Shown here: piece after piece, positions 15,014-23,018 of the stretch | Layout of the letters: each line of letters opens with the position of its first letter | How positions within the stretch are numbered: position 1 is the stretch's first letter | Assembly (NCBI RefSeq): GCF_001613465.1 | Contig: NZ_BDCK01000033.1 | Location: 1 to 43,092 of the forward strand | DNA length: 43,092 bases | Origin: Nocardia niwae NBRC 108934 = DSM 45340 | GTDB taxonomy: Bacteria > Actinomycetota > Actinomycetes > Mycobacteriales > Mycobacteriaceae | Direction of reading: 5' to 3' | Notes under the pieces: generated by a model | The model's database searches: none | What the model was told of the DNA's origin: nothing | What the model saw: only the letters and a program-made list of their open reading frames with translations | Program-made: the position numbers and the translations under genes

Positions 15014-15503
15014 AGGGTTTCCAGACCTACTCCGGACCTGCAAGCGGGAAGCGTTTCATCTCGAAGTGCTCGACACCTACGCCGAACCGAACGAGCATGA
15101 ACCGTTCCGGCGATTCCTGGCAGACGAGCCGGATGACTACGCATGGTTCCAGCCGTGGACCGAGCTGATACAGGAGACGACCAGCCGGGGTGTAGCGGTC
15201 ACACGGGTACGAATCGTCACCGAACCGCACACCGACTACACCCGGTTCGCGCTTGCCGTGGCAGCGCTCAATGTACGGGCAGGCGAAGACATTCGATATC
15301 TTCCCCGGCATCATGCCGGGGAAGTCCCTTCGGATGACTACTGGCTACTTGATGACGAAACAGTGGTCTTCTCAGCGTTCGGGGAGTCCGGAGGTTGGTC
15401 CGGTGCGGCAACTACCGACCCGCACATTGCCGCGTACTGTCGCGGGCTCCGAGCCCGGTTCTGGCCTCTTGCCACTCCGTTTCCGGAGTACGTCACACGG
15501 TGA
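14994..15503 (+). CDS. DUF6879 family protein
   Basis: The 169-residue protein matches the DUF6879 pattern: FHLEVLDTY, FRRFLADEPDDYAWFQPW, a GVAVTRVRIVTEPHTDYTRF core (about residues 62-81), NVRAGEDIRYLPR and the DDYWLLDDETVVFSAF block. The family is widespread in actinobacteria and is often encoded beside an XRE regulator with a DUF5753 domain, as here. It has no established biochemical function. The start is GTG 14994 inside the previous gene, and the stop overlaps the regulator's GTG (GTGA at 15500-15503). Tight coupling to both neighbours implies one functional unit. Confidence 0.75.
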   Translation: MLLVPDEGFPDLLRTCKREAFHLEVLDTYAEPNEHEPFRRFLADEPDDYAWFQPWTELIQETTSRGVAVTRVRIVTEPHTDYTRFALAVAALNVRAGEDIRYLPRHHAGEVPSDDYWLLDDETVVFSAFGESGGWSGAATTDPHIAAYCRGLRARFWPLATPFPEYVTR

Positions 15504-16342
15504 CCGGTTCAGTTGACCAGCAGCGCGAGTATCTCGGGGCGCAACTCCGAGGTATTCGCGTTGCCGCCGGGTTGTCCGGTGCGGAGTTGGCACGCCGTAG
15601 CGGATGGGACCCAAGCAAGGTCTCAAAGATCGAATACGGCCGGATACGCCCGTCTCCAGAGGACATCTCGGTGTACTGCCGACACTGCGACGCGGGTGAC
15701 CAACTAGCAGACCTCCACGCGGCGCGGCAGAGCATCGATACCGCGTACCTCGAGTGGCGGAAGATTCTCGGTACCGGAACCAAGCGCAGACAGCAAGCGT
15801 CGATCAAGTGGGAATCAGAAGCTCGGATCATCCGATCGTTTGAACCGGTCTTGGTTCCTGGTCTTCTACAGACCGCCGACTACGCGGCGGGCATCCTGCG
15901 GAAGGTGATCGAGTTCCAGCAGATTCCGAACGATCTGGACGCGGGTGTATCCAAGCGGATGCAGCGGCAACAAGTCTTGTATCAGCGGGATCACTTGTTC
16001 CACTTCGTCCTTGGTGAACAATCGTTGTATACCACCGTTGGCGACGCTCAGACGATGGTCGGCCAGCTCGACCGGCTCTTAGCTGTCCAAGGTATGCCAC
16101 GTGTGACGCTCGGAATCGTGCCGATGCTGGCACCGTTCGAGACGGCTACCACGTCGTTTCTGATGTTCGATTCGAGCCGTGTCGTGGTCGAAAACATAAC
16201 AGCAGAGCTGTCGATCACTCAGCCGCGAGAGATAGCGGTGTATCACCGGACGTTCGATGTCCTGGCCGGTCAGTCCGTGACCGGCGAAGCAGCACGGGAG
16301 CTGATCCGCAAGGCGCTGGACGCCCGTACGCCCCGACCGTGA
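15500..16342 (+). CDS. XRE-family regulator with DUF5753 domain
   Basis: The 280-residue protein has an N-terminal helix-turn-helix (QLRGIRVAAGLSGAELARRSGWDPSKVSKIEYGR, about residues 15-50). A DUF5753 domain follows, marked by FEPVLVPGLLQTADYAAGILR (about 114-134) and the FHFVLGEQSLYTTVG and LGIVPM segments. Members are DNA-binding regulators that are abundant in actinobacteria, usually paired with DUF397 or DUF6879 partners. It starts at GTG 15500, overlapping the DUF6879 stop. Its codons use more A/T at third positions than the sterol genes, which suggests separate ancestry. Confidence 0.85.
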   Translation: MTGSVDQQREYLGAQLRGIRVAAGLSGAELARRSGWDPSKVSKIEYGRIRPSPEDISVYCRHCDAGDQLADLHAARQSIDTAYLEWRKILGTGTKRRQQASIKWESEARIIRSFEPVLVPGLLQTADYAAGILRKVIEFQQIPNDLDAGVSKRMQRQQVLYQRDHLFHFVLGEQSLYTTVGDAQTMVGQLDRLLAVQGMPRVTLGIVPMLAPFETATTSFLMFDSSRVVVENITAELSITQPREIAVYHRTFDVLAGQSVTGEAARELIRKALDARTPRP

Positions 16343-16365
16343 CCGTGCAGGGGGTATTCGCTGGT

Positions 16366-16470
16366 CAGCGGTTCGGGAACCTTCTCCGCAAACTCCACGG
16401 TGACCGGAGCATGGTCAGACCAACGCTCGGCGTACGTCGCTCCACGCTGCAACGCAATGCTTTGCACCGG
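16366..16470 (-). pseudogene. Possible exonuclease III C-terminal remnant
   Basis: On the minus strand this stretch encodes RGATYAERWSDHAPVTVEF, which resembles the C-terminal SDHAPV signature of exonuclease III (EEP superfamily). No upstream catalytic part is present and the frame runs on past the normal end, so I read it as a gene remnant of about 25-35 codons next to the accessory patch. A chance match is possible. Confidence 0.35.
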
Positions 16471-16545
16471 CCGATGTTGGCGGAGGGGCTGGTTTGTCAC
16501 CGGGAATAGCAGCGATCGGCGGACGCGAAGGTTCCTAGGCCGCGG

Positions 16546-16556
16546 AGGGCGCATTC
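16546..16556. repeat. Second copy of AGGGCGCATTC flanking the accessory patch
   Basis: The 11-mer AGGGCGCATTC occurs here, just past the sigma-factor stop codon, and at 13256-13266 in the hairpin after the ligase gene. The two copies bracket the accessory genes in the same orientation. Confidence 0.4.
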
Positions 16557-16568
16557 ATGCGTTCCGGA

Positions 16569-17567
16569 TCAAACCTTTTCGCGCAGTTCGGGTTCCAGGC
16601 CGAAGAGCGGGAACAGCTTCTCGGTGTCCAGGAAGAAGTTCAGCCCGGCGATGGTGTCGCCGTCGAGTTCCAGCACCGTGATCGACCACGGCACCCACAC
16701 GCCCGGCTCCGGGCCGGGCTTGTAGTGGCCGAAAGCGGGCAGGCCGTTGGCGCCTTCCAGCGGGAGCAGACGCGAATCGCGGCAAGCGCTTCCGTGGCCG
16801 AGCATGAACGCGGCCACGTTCTCCGGGCCGGAGATCCACAGCTCGATCGGCGGCATGGACAGCGCCACATCCGCTTTCAGCAGCGAGGTGAGCGTGTCCA
16901 TGTCGTAGGCCTCGAACGCTTTGACGAAACCGTCGACCAGTTTGCGCTGGTCCTCGTCGGTCTCGTCGTAGGTGTCGGTGGCCGCGGGCTGGACCTTGGA
17001 CATGGTGGCGCGCGCTCGTTGCAGCGCGCTGTTGACCGACGCGGGCGACATGGTGAGCGCCTCGGCGGTCTCGTTGGCGGAGAAGCGCAGGACCTCGCGC
17101 ATGATCAGGATCGCGCGCTGCGTGGCGGGCAGATGCTGGCAGGCCGCGACGAAGGCCAATCGCAACGTGTCCTTCGCGCTGGCGTGGTCGGCCGGATCGG
17201 CGCCGAAGGCCAGCGCGTTCGGGATGGGCTCGATCCAGACGTAGTCCGGCTGGGGCGCGGGCAACGGCGAATCCGGCCGCGACGGACCGGACAGGTCCAT
17301 CGGCCGAGCCCGCCGCTGCGGGCCGTCGAGCATGTCCAGGCAGACGTTCGTGGTGATCTTGTACAGCCAGGAGCGGAGGCTGGCGCGGCCCTCGAACGAG
17401 TCGTAGGACTTCCACGCCCGGGTCAGCGTCTCCTGGACCGCGTCCTCCGCTTCGAAGGACGAGCCGAGCATGCGGTAGGCGTACGCGCACAGCTCCCTGC
17501 GATGGGTCTCGAATGCGGCGAGCAGATCGGGAGCGAGGCCGGCGGGGGAGGCTGGCGAGTCGTTCAT
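16569..17567 (-). CDS. ECF sigma factor with C-terminal SnoaL domain (SigG/SigJ type)
   Basis: The 332-residue protein has sigma region 2 (AFETHRRELCAYAYRMLGSSFEAEDAVQETLTRAWKSYDSF in positions about 14-55) and region 4 (LPATQRAILIMREVLRFSANETAEALTMS, about 148-176). A SnoaL-like domain follows from about residue 205 to the end. This is the architecture of ECF41/ECF56-type sigma factors such as mycobacterial SigG and SigJ, in which the SnoaL tail controls activity and no separate anti-sigma factor is needed. ATG 17567 is preferred over an upstream in-frame start. The divergent VOC gene is a typical neighbour and a likely target. No KstR box is present, so it seems independent of sterol control. 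Confidence 0.85.
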   Translation of the reverse strand: MNDSPASPAGLAPDLLAAFETHRRELCAYAYRMLGSSFEAEDAVQETLTRAWKSYDSFEGRASLRSWLYKITTNVCLDMLDGPQRRARPMDLSGPSRPDSPLPAPQPDYVWIEPIPNALAFGADPADHASAKDTLRLAFVAACQHLPATQRAILIMREVLRFSANETAEALTMSPASVNSALQRARATMSKVQPAATDTYDETDEDQRKLVDGFVKAFEAYDMDTLTSLLKADVALSMPPIELWISGPENVAAFMLGHGSACRDSRLLPLEGANGLPAFGHYKPGPEPGVWVPWSITVLELDGDTIAGLNFFLDTEKLFPLFGLEPELREKV

Positions 17568-17750
17568 GGGTGTCACCCTGCCACAGGGCACCGACACAAA
17601 ACAGGCCATCGAACTCGAGAACGTCGCTGTTCAAGATCAATAAACCTGCCCATGCTGTGGGATGCGCCACCGAGTCATCCGCGATGAGTTCGCCGGGCCC
17701 GGCCCGTCCTATCCAGTGACACGAACGGACTTGCTCGAGAGGAAGAGGCC

Positions 17751-18170
17751 ATGAGCAGCAAGATGATCTTCATCAATCTCCCGGTCACCGACCTGCACCG
17801 GTCGACAGCGTTCTACGAGGCGCTGGGCTGGAAGGTCAACCAGGAGTTCACCGATGACAACGCGGCCTGCATCGTGATCGATGACAACATCTGCCTGATG
17901 CTGCTCACCGAGGATTTCTTCACCACCTTCAGCAAGCGGCCGGTGGCCGACACCAAGGCGGCGATCGGCGCCGCGTACGCGCTGGCCCTCGGCAGCGCCG
18001 CGGAGGTCGACAACCTGACCGAGGCCGCGCTGGCCGCGGGCGCGACCGAAGAGGTGAACGAGGACAAGCGGGCGCAAGAGGCGCAGGTCGGCATGCACGG
18101 CCGCACCTTCATCGACCCGGACGGCCACCAGTGGGAGCCGTTCTGGATGGATTACCCGGGCGCGAGCTGA
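17751..18170 (+). CDS. VOC/glyoxalase-family protein
   Basis: The 139-residue protein shows the vicinal oxygen chelate fold: MIFINLPVTDLHRSTAFYEALGW at the start (first beta-alpha unit with LPV and Y/F pattern), a middle VIDDNICLMLL strand, and HGRTFIDPDGHQWEPFWMD at the end, where DPDGHxWE is a hallmark. Members bind a metal and act on small molecules, or bind antibiotics. ATG 17751 has a GAGAGGAAGAGG ribosome site. It faces the ECF sigma gene head to head across 183 nt, so it may be the sigma factor's target. Confidence 0.8.
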   Translation: MSSKMIFINLPVTDLHRSTAFYEALGWKVNQEFTDDNAACIVIDDNICLMLLTEDFFTTFSKRPVADTKAAIGAAYALALGSAAEVDNLTEAALAAGATEEVNEDKRAQEAQVGMHGRTFIDPDGHQWEPFWMDYPGAS

Positions 18171-18184
18171 GCCCGGCGAGGGGT

Positions 18185-18223
18185 CGCCCCCGATGCGCGT
18201 GCACTGGTCGCGCATCGGGGGCG
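18185..18223. terminator. Bidirectional hairpin between VOC gene and echA19
   Basis: Perfect 15-bp arms, 18185-18199 and 18209-18223, surround a 9-nt loop. It lies between two converging genes, 14 nt from each stop. Confidence 0.85.
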
Positions 18224-18237
18224 TTGGGCTCTCGTCG

Positions 18238-19020
18238 TCAGTTTCCGGTGAAAGAGGGCTTACGCTTTTCCGTGAACGCCCGAGGCCCTTCCTTGGCATC
18301 CGCCGAGCGGAAGACCGCCATGCCGAGCTTGGCGTCGATCTGGAAGGCGTCCTCCTCCGGCATGGCCTCGGTCTCCCGGATGGTGCGCAGGATGGCCTGC
18401 ACGGCGAGCGGGCCGTTGGCGGCGATCTGCGCCGCGATCTCCAGCGCTTTGTCCAGCGCGGTGCCGTCCGGGACCACGTGCCCGATCAGGCCGATATCCT
18501 TGGCCTCGGCCGCGCTGAGGTGCCTGCCGGTGAGCAGGATCTCGGCGGCGACGGTGTAAGGGATCTGGCGGACCAACCGCACCGCCGAGCCGCCCAGCGG
18601 GAACAGCCCCCAGCGCGCTTCGGAGACACCGAATTTCGCGCTCTCCCCGGCCACGCGGATATCTGTGCCCTGCAGGATCTCGGTGCCGCCCGCGATGGCC
18701 GGGCCCTCGACCGCCGCGATCAGCGGCTTGGTCAGCCTGCGGCCCTTGAGCAGCGCCTCCAGCTTGGCCGGATTCCAGCCGCCGCCCTCGATGGTGTCGC
18801 CGGGGTGCTCGGAGGTCATGCCCTTGAGATCGGCGCCCGCGCAGAACGCGCCGCCCGCGCCGGTCAGGATGGCGACCCGGATATCCGGATCCTCGTCCAC
18901 CTGATTCCAGGCGTCCTTCATGATCGCCATCATCTCGCCCGACAGCGCGTTGCGCGCCTCGGGCCGGTTCATGGTGACGATGAGGACGTGGTCGCGCTTC
19001 TCGACGAGGCAGTGCGGCAT
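18238..19020 (-). CDS. echA19: Sterol side-chain enoyl-CoA hydratase
   Basis: This 260-residue crotonase has the oxyanion-hole motif GAFCAGADLKGM (about residues 57-68) and the second oxyanion segment AIAGGTEI, plus the SAKFGVSEARWGLFPLGG region that normally carries the catalytic Glu. It would hydrate enoyl-CoA esters of the sterol side chain. The echA19 name rests on divergence from fadD19 across a KstR box, as in M. tuberculosis (Rv3516/Rv3515c), and on size. ATG 19020 has an AGGAG ribosome site. The minus-strand transcript can be controlled by the same box at 19057-19070. Confidence 0.82.
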   Translation of the reverse strand: MPHCLVEKRDHVLIVTMNRPEARNALSGEMMAIMKDAWNQVDEDPDIRVAILTGAGGAFCAGADLKGMTSEHPGDTIEGGGWNPAKLEALLKGRRLTKPLIAAVEGPAIAGGTEILQGTDIRVAGESAKFGVSEARWGLFPLGGSAVRLVRQIPYTVAAEILLTGRHLSAAEAKDIGLIGHVVPDGTALDKALEIAAQIAANGPLAVQAILRTIRETEAMPEEDAFQIDAKLGMAVFRSADAKEGPRAFTEKRKPSFTGN

Positions 19021-19045
19021 CGCTGATTCTCCTGACTTTCGAGCC

Positions 19046-19074
19046 TTGTCAGAAACAGTAACACGTTCTATTTT
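19046..19074 (+). promoter_or_regulatory. KstR-overlapped leaderless promoter of fadD19
   Basis: The -35 is TTGTCA at 19046-19051, the spacer is 17 nt and the -10 is TATTTT at 19069-19074. The KstR box at 19057-19070 (AGTAACACGTTCTA, one mismatch at its first base) overlaps spacer and -10. GTG 19082 starts 7 nt after the -10, which predicts a leaderless mRNA. The box also lies upstream of echA19. Confidence 0.75.
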
Positions 19075-19081
19075 TAAGGCT

Positions 19082-20731
19082 GTGAGCTACAACATAGCGG
19101 ACCTTGTCGAACATGCCATCGACCTGATGCCCGACCGCGTCGCGCTGGCCGACGACGGCCGCGAGGTCACCTACGCCCAGTTGGAGGAGCGGGCCAATAA
19201 ACTCGCTCACTACCTGCAAGAACAGGGAGTCCAGCCGGGCGACAAGGTGGGTATCTACTCACGTAACACGATCGAGGCCGTCGAGGCCATGGTCGCGATC
19301 TTCAAGGCGCGGGCCGTGATGATCAACGTGAACTTCCGATATGTCGAGAACGAGTTGCAGTACATCTTCGACAACTCGGACATGGTCGCGCTGATCCACG
19401 AGCGGCGCTACAGCGACCGGGTCGCTGCCGTTCGTCCCAGCACCCCGCAGCTGCGCGCCGTCGTCGTCGTGGACGACGATACGACCGGCACGATTCCCAC
19501 CGCAGTGGATTCGGTGGAATACGAGGCGGTGATCGCGCAGTCCTCGGGCGAGCGCGACTTCGGCGAACGCTCACCCGACGACCTGTACATGGTCTACACC
19601 GGCGGCACCACCGGCATGCCCAAAGGGGTGATGTGGCGTCAGGAGGACGTCTGGCGCGTGCTCGGCGCGGGCATCAACTTCATCACCGGCGAATACGTCC
19701 AGGACGAGTGGGAATTGGCGAAGGTCGGCGCGGGCAGCCCGGCGATGGTGCGGTTCCCGATCCCGCCGATGATCCACGGCGGGGCGCAGTGGGCCACGTT
19801 CCACAGCCTGTTCGGCGGCGGCAAGGCCGTGATGCTCCCGGAGTTCTCCGGGCACGGGGTGTGGCAGGCCATCGACAAGCACAAGATCAATCTGATCTTC
19901 ATCACCGGGGACGCGATGGCACGCCCGATGCTCGACGCGCTCATCGAGGGCAACCCGGAAACCGGTCAGCCCTATGACCTTTCCAGCCTGTACGTGATGG
20001 CCAGCAGCGCGGCGCTGTTCTCGCCCGCGCTCAAGGACCAGTTCCTGGAACTGCTGCCCAACCGGATGATCTCCGATTCGATCGGCTCCTCGGAGACCGG
20101 CTTCGGCGGTATCGCCATCGTGGCCAAGGGCGCGACGCACACCGGAGGGCCGCGGGTGAAGATCGACGCTTCCACCGATGTGCTCGACGAGAACGGCAAT
20201 CCGGTGCAGCCCGGCTCCGGCGAGGTCGGCATTCTGGCCCGCCGCGGGCACATCCCGCTCGGCTACTACAAGGACGAAGCGAAGACCGCCGCGACCTTCA
20301 AGGAGTTCAACGGGATTCGCTACGCCATCCCCGGCGACTTCGCTCGCGTGGAGGAGGATGGCACGGTCACCATGCTCGGCCGTGGATCGGTGAGCATCAA
20401 CAGCGGCGGCGAGAAGATCTACCCCGAGGAGGTCGAGGGCGCGCTCAAGACGCACCCCGAGATCTTCGACGCGCTGGTGGTCGGCATCGAGGACGAGCGC
20501 TGGGGCCAGCGGGTGGTCGCGGTCGTGCAATGCCGCGGCGAGTCCCGGCCCACCCTGGAGGAGTTGCGCCCCATGCTCACCCAGGAGATCGCCTCGTACA
20601 AACACCCGCGCAGCTTGTGGTTCGTCGACGAGATCAAGCGCTCGCCTGCGGGCAAGCCCGACTACCGCTGGGCCAAGGAACAAACCCGGTCCCGCCCCGC
20701 CGACGACAACGCGGTGGCGAGCGCGAAGTAG
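19082..20731 (+). CDS. fadD19: Steroid-CoA ligase for the sterol side chain
   Basis: The 549-residue adenylate-forming ligase has YTGGTTGMPKGVMWR (about residues 171-185), the SSETGFGG motif and GRGSVSINSGGEKIYPEEVE, with a C-terminal SPAGKPDYRW that supplies the catalytic Lys. The opening YNIADLVEHAIDLMPDRVALADDG and length (548 in M. tuberculosis) identify FadD19. In Rhodococcus this ligase is required for C24-branched side chains. GTG 19082 is set by the promoter geometry; no ribosome site is visible. It is monocistronic, with a hairpin at 20927-20958. Confidence 0.88.
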   Translation: MSYNIADLVEHAIDLMPDRVALADDGREVTYAQLEERANKLAHYLQEQGVQPGDKVGIYSRNTIEAVEAMVAIFKARAVMINVNFRYVENELQYIFDNSDMVALIHERRYSDRVAAVRPSTPQLRAVVVVDDDTTGTIPTAVDSVEYEAVIAQSSGERDFGERSPDDLYMVYTGGTTGMPKGVMWRQEDVWRVLGAGINFITGEYVQDEWELAKVGAGSPAMVRFPIPPMIHGGAQWATFHSLFGGGKAVMLPEFSGHGVWQAIDKHKINLIFITGDAMARPMLDALIEGNPETGQPYDLSSLYVMASSAALFSPALKDQFLELLPNRMISDSIGSSETGFGGIAIVAKGATHTGGPRVKIDASTDVLDENGNPVQPGSGEVGILARRGHIPLGYYKDEAKTAATFKEFNGIRYAIPGDFARVEEDGTVTMLGRGSVSINSGGEKIYPEEVEGALKTHPEIFDALVVGIEDERWGQRVVAVVQCRGESRPTLEELRPMLTQEIASYKHPRSLWFVDEIKRSPAGKPDYRWAKEQTRSRPADDNAVASAK

Positions 20732-20926
20732 GAGTTCGCCGTCATGGTCGGCCACCGCACCTCAGCGAGTGGCCGGGCCGTGACGGCGCCCCTCCGGACC
20801 TCAGCGCCGCCGATCGGTCTGCCGTGGATGGCCTCGACGCAGCTTCATTCCGCTGTGCCGGGCCGGGAGACCTCGGTGAATTCCGCCGGGTCGAATGGTC
20901 CGGTCAGTCGTCGTGCGAGTTCGGCA

Positions 20927-20958
20927 CGAAACCTGGCCGCAGCGTCGGCCGGGTTTCG
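20927..20958. terminator. Hairpin between fadD19 and the monooxygenase gene
   Basis: The arms at 20927-20939 and 20946-20958 pair over 13 positions with one mismatch and a 6-nt loop, between two converging genes. The remaining part of 20732-20926 holds nothing recognisable. Confidence 0.6.
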
Positions 20959-20974
20959 TCAGGGCTCGCGGACG

Positions 20975-22162
20975 TCAGCGGTTGGCGAGTTCGGCCAGCT
21001 GGTACGCGAGGCGGTGTCGGAAGGCGGGGATGCAGGCCAGGGTGGTGAGGATCAGGTTGCGCGCGGTGCGGGCGGGGCGCCGGTGCAGGGTCGCCATCTT
21101 GGTCATGCGGTCGGTGAACGAGACGACGCCGAGGGCGACCGGGCGGCGGGTGGCTCCGTATTCATCGAGCAGGGTGTCCGGCTCGCCCGCGAGTACGCGG
21201 GCCAGCAGGGGGCCGAGCGTGGCGGCGTCCTGGATGCCGGTGTTCATACCTTGGCCGCCCGCCGGGCTGTGCACGTGGGCGGCGTCGCCGGCGAGCAGGA
21301 TGCGGCCGTTGCGGTACTGGTCGGCGACGCGGTGGTGCACGCGGAAGCGTGAGCTCCACAGCACCTCGTGAACCCGCACCGCGCCGCCGGGGCCGCGGGC
21401 GTCCAGGAGGGCCTGGATGTCCGCTGTGGTCGAGCGCTCGGGCGCGGTTTCCAAGGTGGCGACCACGCGGAAGCGGTTCGGCTCGGCCTCGTCGGGCAGC
21501 GGCGCGACCACGGTGACGCCCTCCGGTGAAAGGTGCAGGGCCACCTCGTCGCGGGCGATCGGCCAGTCCATCCGCACGTCGGCGAGGACGAAGGATTCCG
21601 GATACGACGCGCCGGTGAACCCGATGCCTGCCTGTTCGCGCACGATGCTGTGCATGCCGTCGGTTCCGATGACGTAGTCGGCGCGGATGCTGCCGAGGGC
21701 GCCCGCGGCATCGGTGTAGTCGACCGTTACGCCGTCGCTTTCCTCGACGACCCGGCTGACCTGGTAGGGCCGCTGCACCTCGCCGCCCGCCTTCCGCAGC
21801 CGCTTCAGCAGAACCGCCTCGGTGGTGTCCTGCGGCGTCATCAGGGTGTACGGGTAACGCGTCGGGAGACCGTCGAAGTCGATGGTGGCCAGGGTCTTCC
21901 CGCCGTCGTGGACGGTGAATCGCGCGACGATATCGCCTGTCGCGACCAACTCCTCGGCGATGCCGAGCTGCTCGAGCACCTCGAGCGTCCTGGCATGCAC
22001 GACTGCGGCGCGTGAGGTGTTCGCTCCCTCGTCCAGCTTGTCGAGCAGGACGAAATCGACGCCCGCGTCGGCCAGTGTGATCGCGGCGGTCAGCCCGGCG
22101 GGACCCGCGCCGACGATCACGACGGAGGTGGTCGCGGGCAGCGGGTTCGGGGTGGCGTTCAT
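20975..22162 (-). CDS. FAD-dependent aromatic-ring monooxygenase (PheA/TfdB type)
   Basis: The 395-residue flavoprotein has the ADP-binding motif VVIVGAGPAGLTAAI (residues 14-28), the DG motif region (VIGTDGMHSIVREQAG, about 164-179) and the second FAD motif LLAGDAAHVHSPAGGQGMNTGIQDA (about 290-314). These identify class A flavin hydroxylases, which use NAD(P)H and O2 to hydroxylate phenols, polyketides or antibiotics. ATG 22162 follows AGGAG. It is divergent from a TetR repressor across a region with four matching operators, so it is probably the repressor's target and induced by its substrate. No KstR box is seen. It appears to be an insertion within the sterol locus. Confidence 0.82.
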   Translation of the reverse strand: MNATPNPLPATTSVVIVGAGPAGLTAAITLADAGVDFVLLDKLDEGANTSRAAVVHARTLEVLEQLGIAEELVATGDIVARFTVHDGGKTLATIDFDGLPTRYPYTLMTPQDTTEAVLLKRLRKAGGEVQRPYQVSRVVEESDGVTVDYTDAAGALGSIRADYVIGTDGMHSIVREQAGIGFTGASYPESFVLADVRMDWPIARDEVALHLSPEGVTVVAPLPDEAEPNRFRVVATLETAPERSTTADIQALLDARGPGGAVRVHEVLWSSRFRVHHRVADQYRNGRILLAGDAAHVHSPAGGQGMNTGIQDAATLGPLLARVLAGEPDTLLDEYGATRRPVALGVVSFTDRMTKMATLHRRPARTARNLILTTLACIPAFRHRLAYQLAELANR

Positions 22163-22175
22163 TGGAACTCCTCAG

Positions 22176-22263
22176 GTCAACGTTTGTAGGCCAACGTTTG
22201 TTGGCATAACCGTAGCGCTGGCCGGGCTAGGAAGTCAACAGTTGTTGGCCTACACTTGTTGGC
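22176..22263. promoter_or_regulatory. Four TetR-type operators in two overlapping pairs
   Basis: Four 16-mers follow the pattern G(C/T)C(A/T)AC-N4-GT(T/A)GGC: 22176-22191, 22190-22205, 22234-22249 and 22248-22263. In each pair the second site starts 14 bp after the first, and the pairs are exactly 58 bp apart. The last site ends immediately before the TetR start codon. Confidence 0.8.
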
Positions 22264-22890
22264 ATGACCGTAGAGCCTGATCGAGCGCCCGCCCGCCGCT
22301 CGGACGCGACGCGTGCGGCGATCCTTGAAGCGGCCCGCGCGCGGTTCGCCGCGGAAGGTTTTCGCAAGGCGACCATCCGCGCCATCGCGGCGGACGCGGA
22401 CATCGACCCGTCCATGGTCATGCGATATTTCGGGAGCAAAGACGGCCTCTTCGCGGCCGCGGTCGACGTCCGGCTCGATCTTCCGGACCTCGGCTCCGCG
22501 GATCCCGCCACCTTGGGCGAGCAGCTGGTAGGTCGCTTCTTCGAGATCTGGGAGGAGCAGCCGAACAAAGAGGTGCTGCTGACGCTGCTGCGCTCATCGA
22601 TTACCGACGAGGCGGTCGCCGAACGTGTCCGCGACATCTTCGCCGAGCAGATATTTCCCGCGGTCCTGCGCTTCGGCGACCCCGCCGACGCCGCACGCAG
22701 GGGCGGCCTGATCGTCACGCAGATGCTCGGCCTCGCCCTGTGCCGGTATGTCTTGTGCCTGCCCCCGGTCGTCGCGCTGACCCGCGCCCAGATCATGGCG
22801 GAGGTAGGCCCCACCCTCCAGCGCTACTTGACGTCGAGCCCCCCAGAGGAACTCGATGTCGTGGCGTGGCCGACTCGGAGTTCTGGGTAG
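22264..22890 (+). CDS. TetR-family transcriptional repressor
   Basis: The 208-residue protein has a classic TetR N-terminal domain: ATRAAILEAARARFAAEGFRKATIRAIAADADIDPSMVMRYFGSKDGLF in positions about 15-62, with the helix-turn-helix at 39-58. The C-terminal ligand-binding domain is variable. It starts at ATG 22264, immediately after the fourth operator, so it should repress its own gene as well as the divergent flavin monooxygenase. The ligand is probably the monooxygenase substrate or a related phenolic compound. Confidence 0.88.
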   Translation: MTVEPDRAPARRSDATRAAILEAARARFAAEGFRKATIRAIAADADIDPSMVMRYFGSKDGLFAAAVDVRLDLPDLGSADPATLGEQLVGRFFEIWEEQPNKEVLLTLLRSSITDEAVAERVRDIFAEQIFPAVLRFGDPADAARRGGLIVTQMLGLALCRYVLCLPPVVALTRAQIMAEVGPTLQRYLTSSPPEELDVVAWPTRSSG

Positions 22891-22965
22891 ATCAGGGCGA
22901 CCGTCGGAAAGAGAGCGCTTCTCGCTGCTGTTTGCGGCGATAGCGCTGGTAGGCCTGAAAAACGG

Positions 22966-23002
22966 ATTCGGCCCACACGACATGTCGTCGTGCGGGCCGA
23001 AT
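22966..23002. terminator. Hairpin between tetR and fadE27
   Basis: Sixteen-base arms, 22966-22981 and 22987-23002, pair with one mismatch around a 5-nt loop, between the converging regulator and dehydrogenase genes. Confidence 0.75.
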
Positions 23003-23018
23003 CGTCTGCCGTGCGCGC

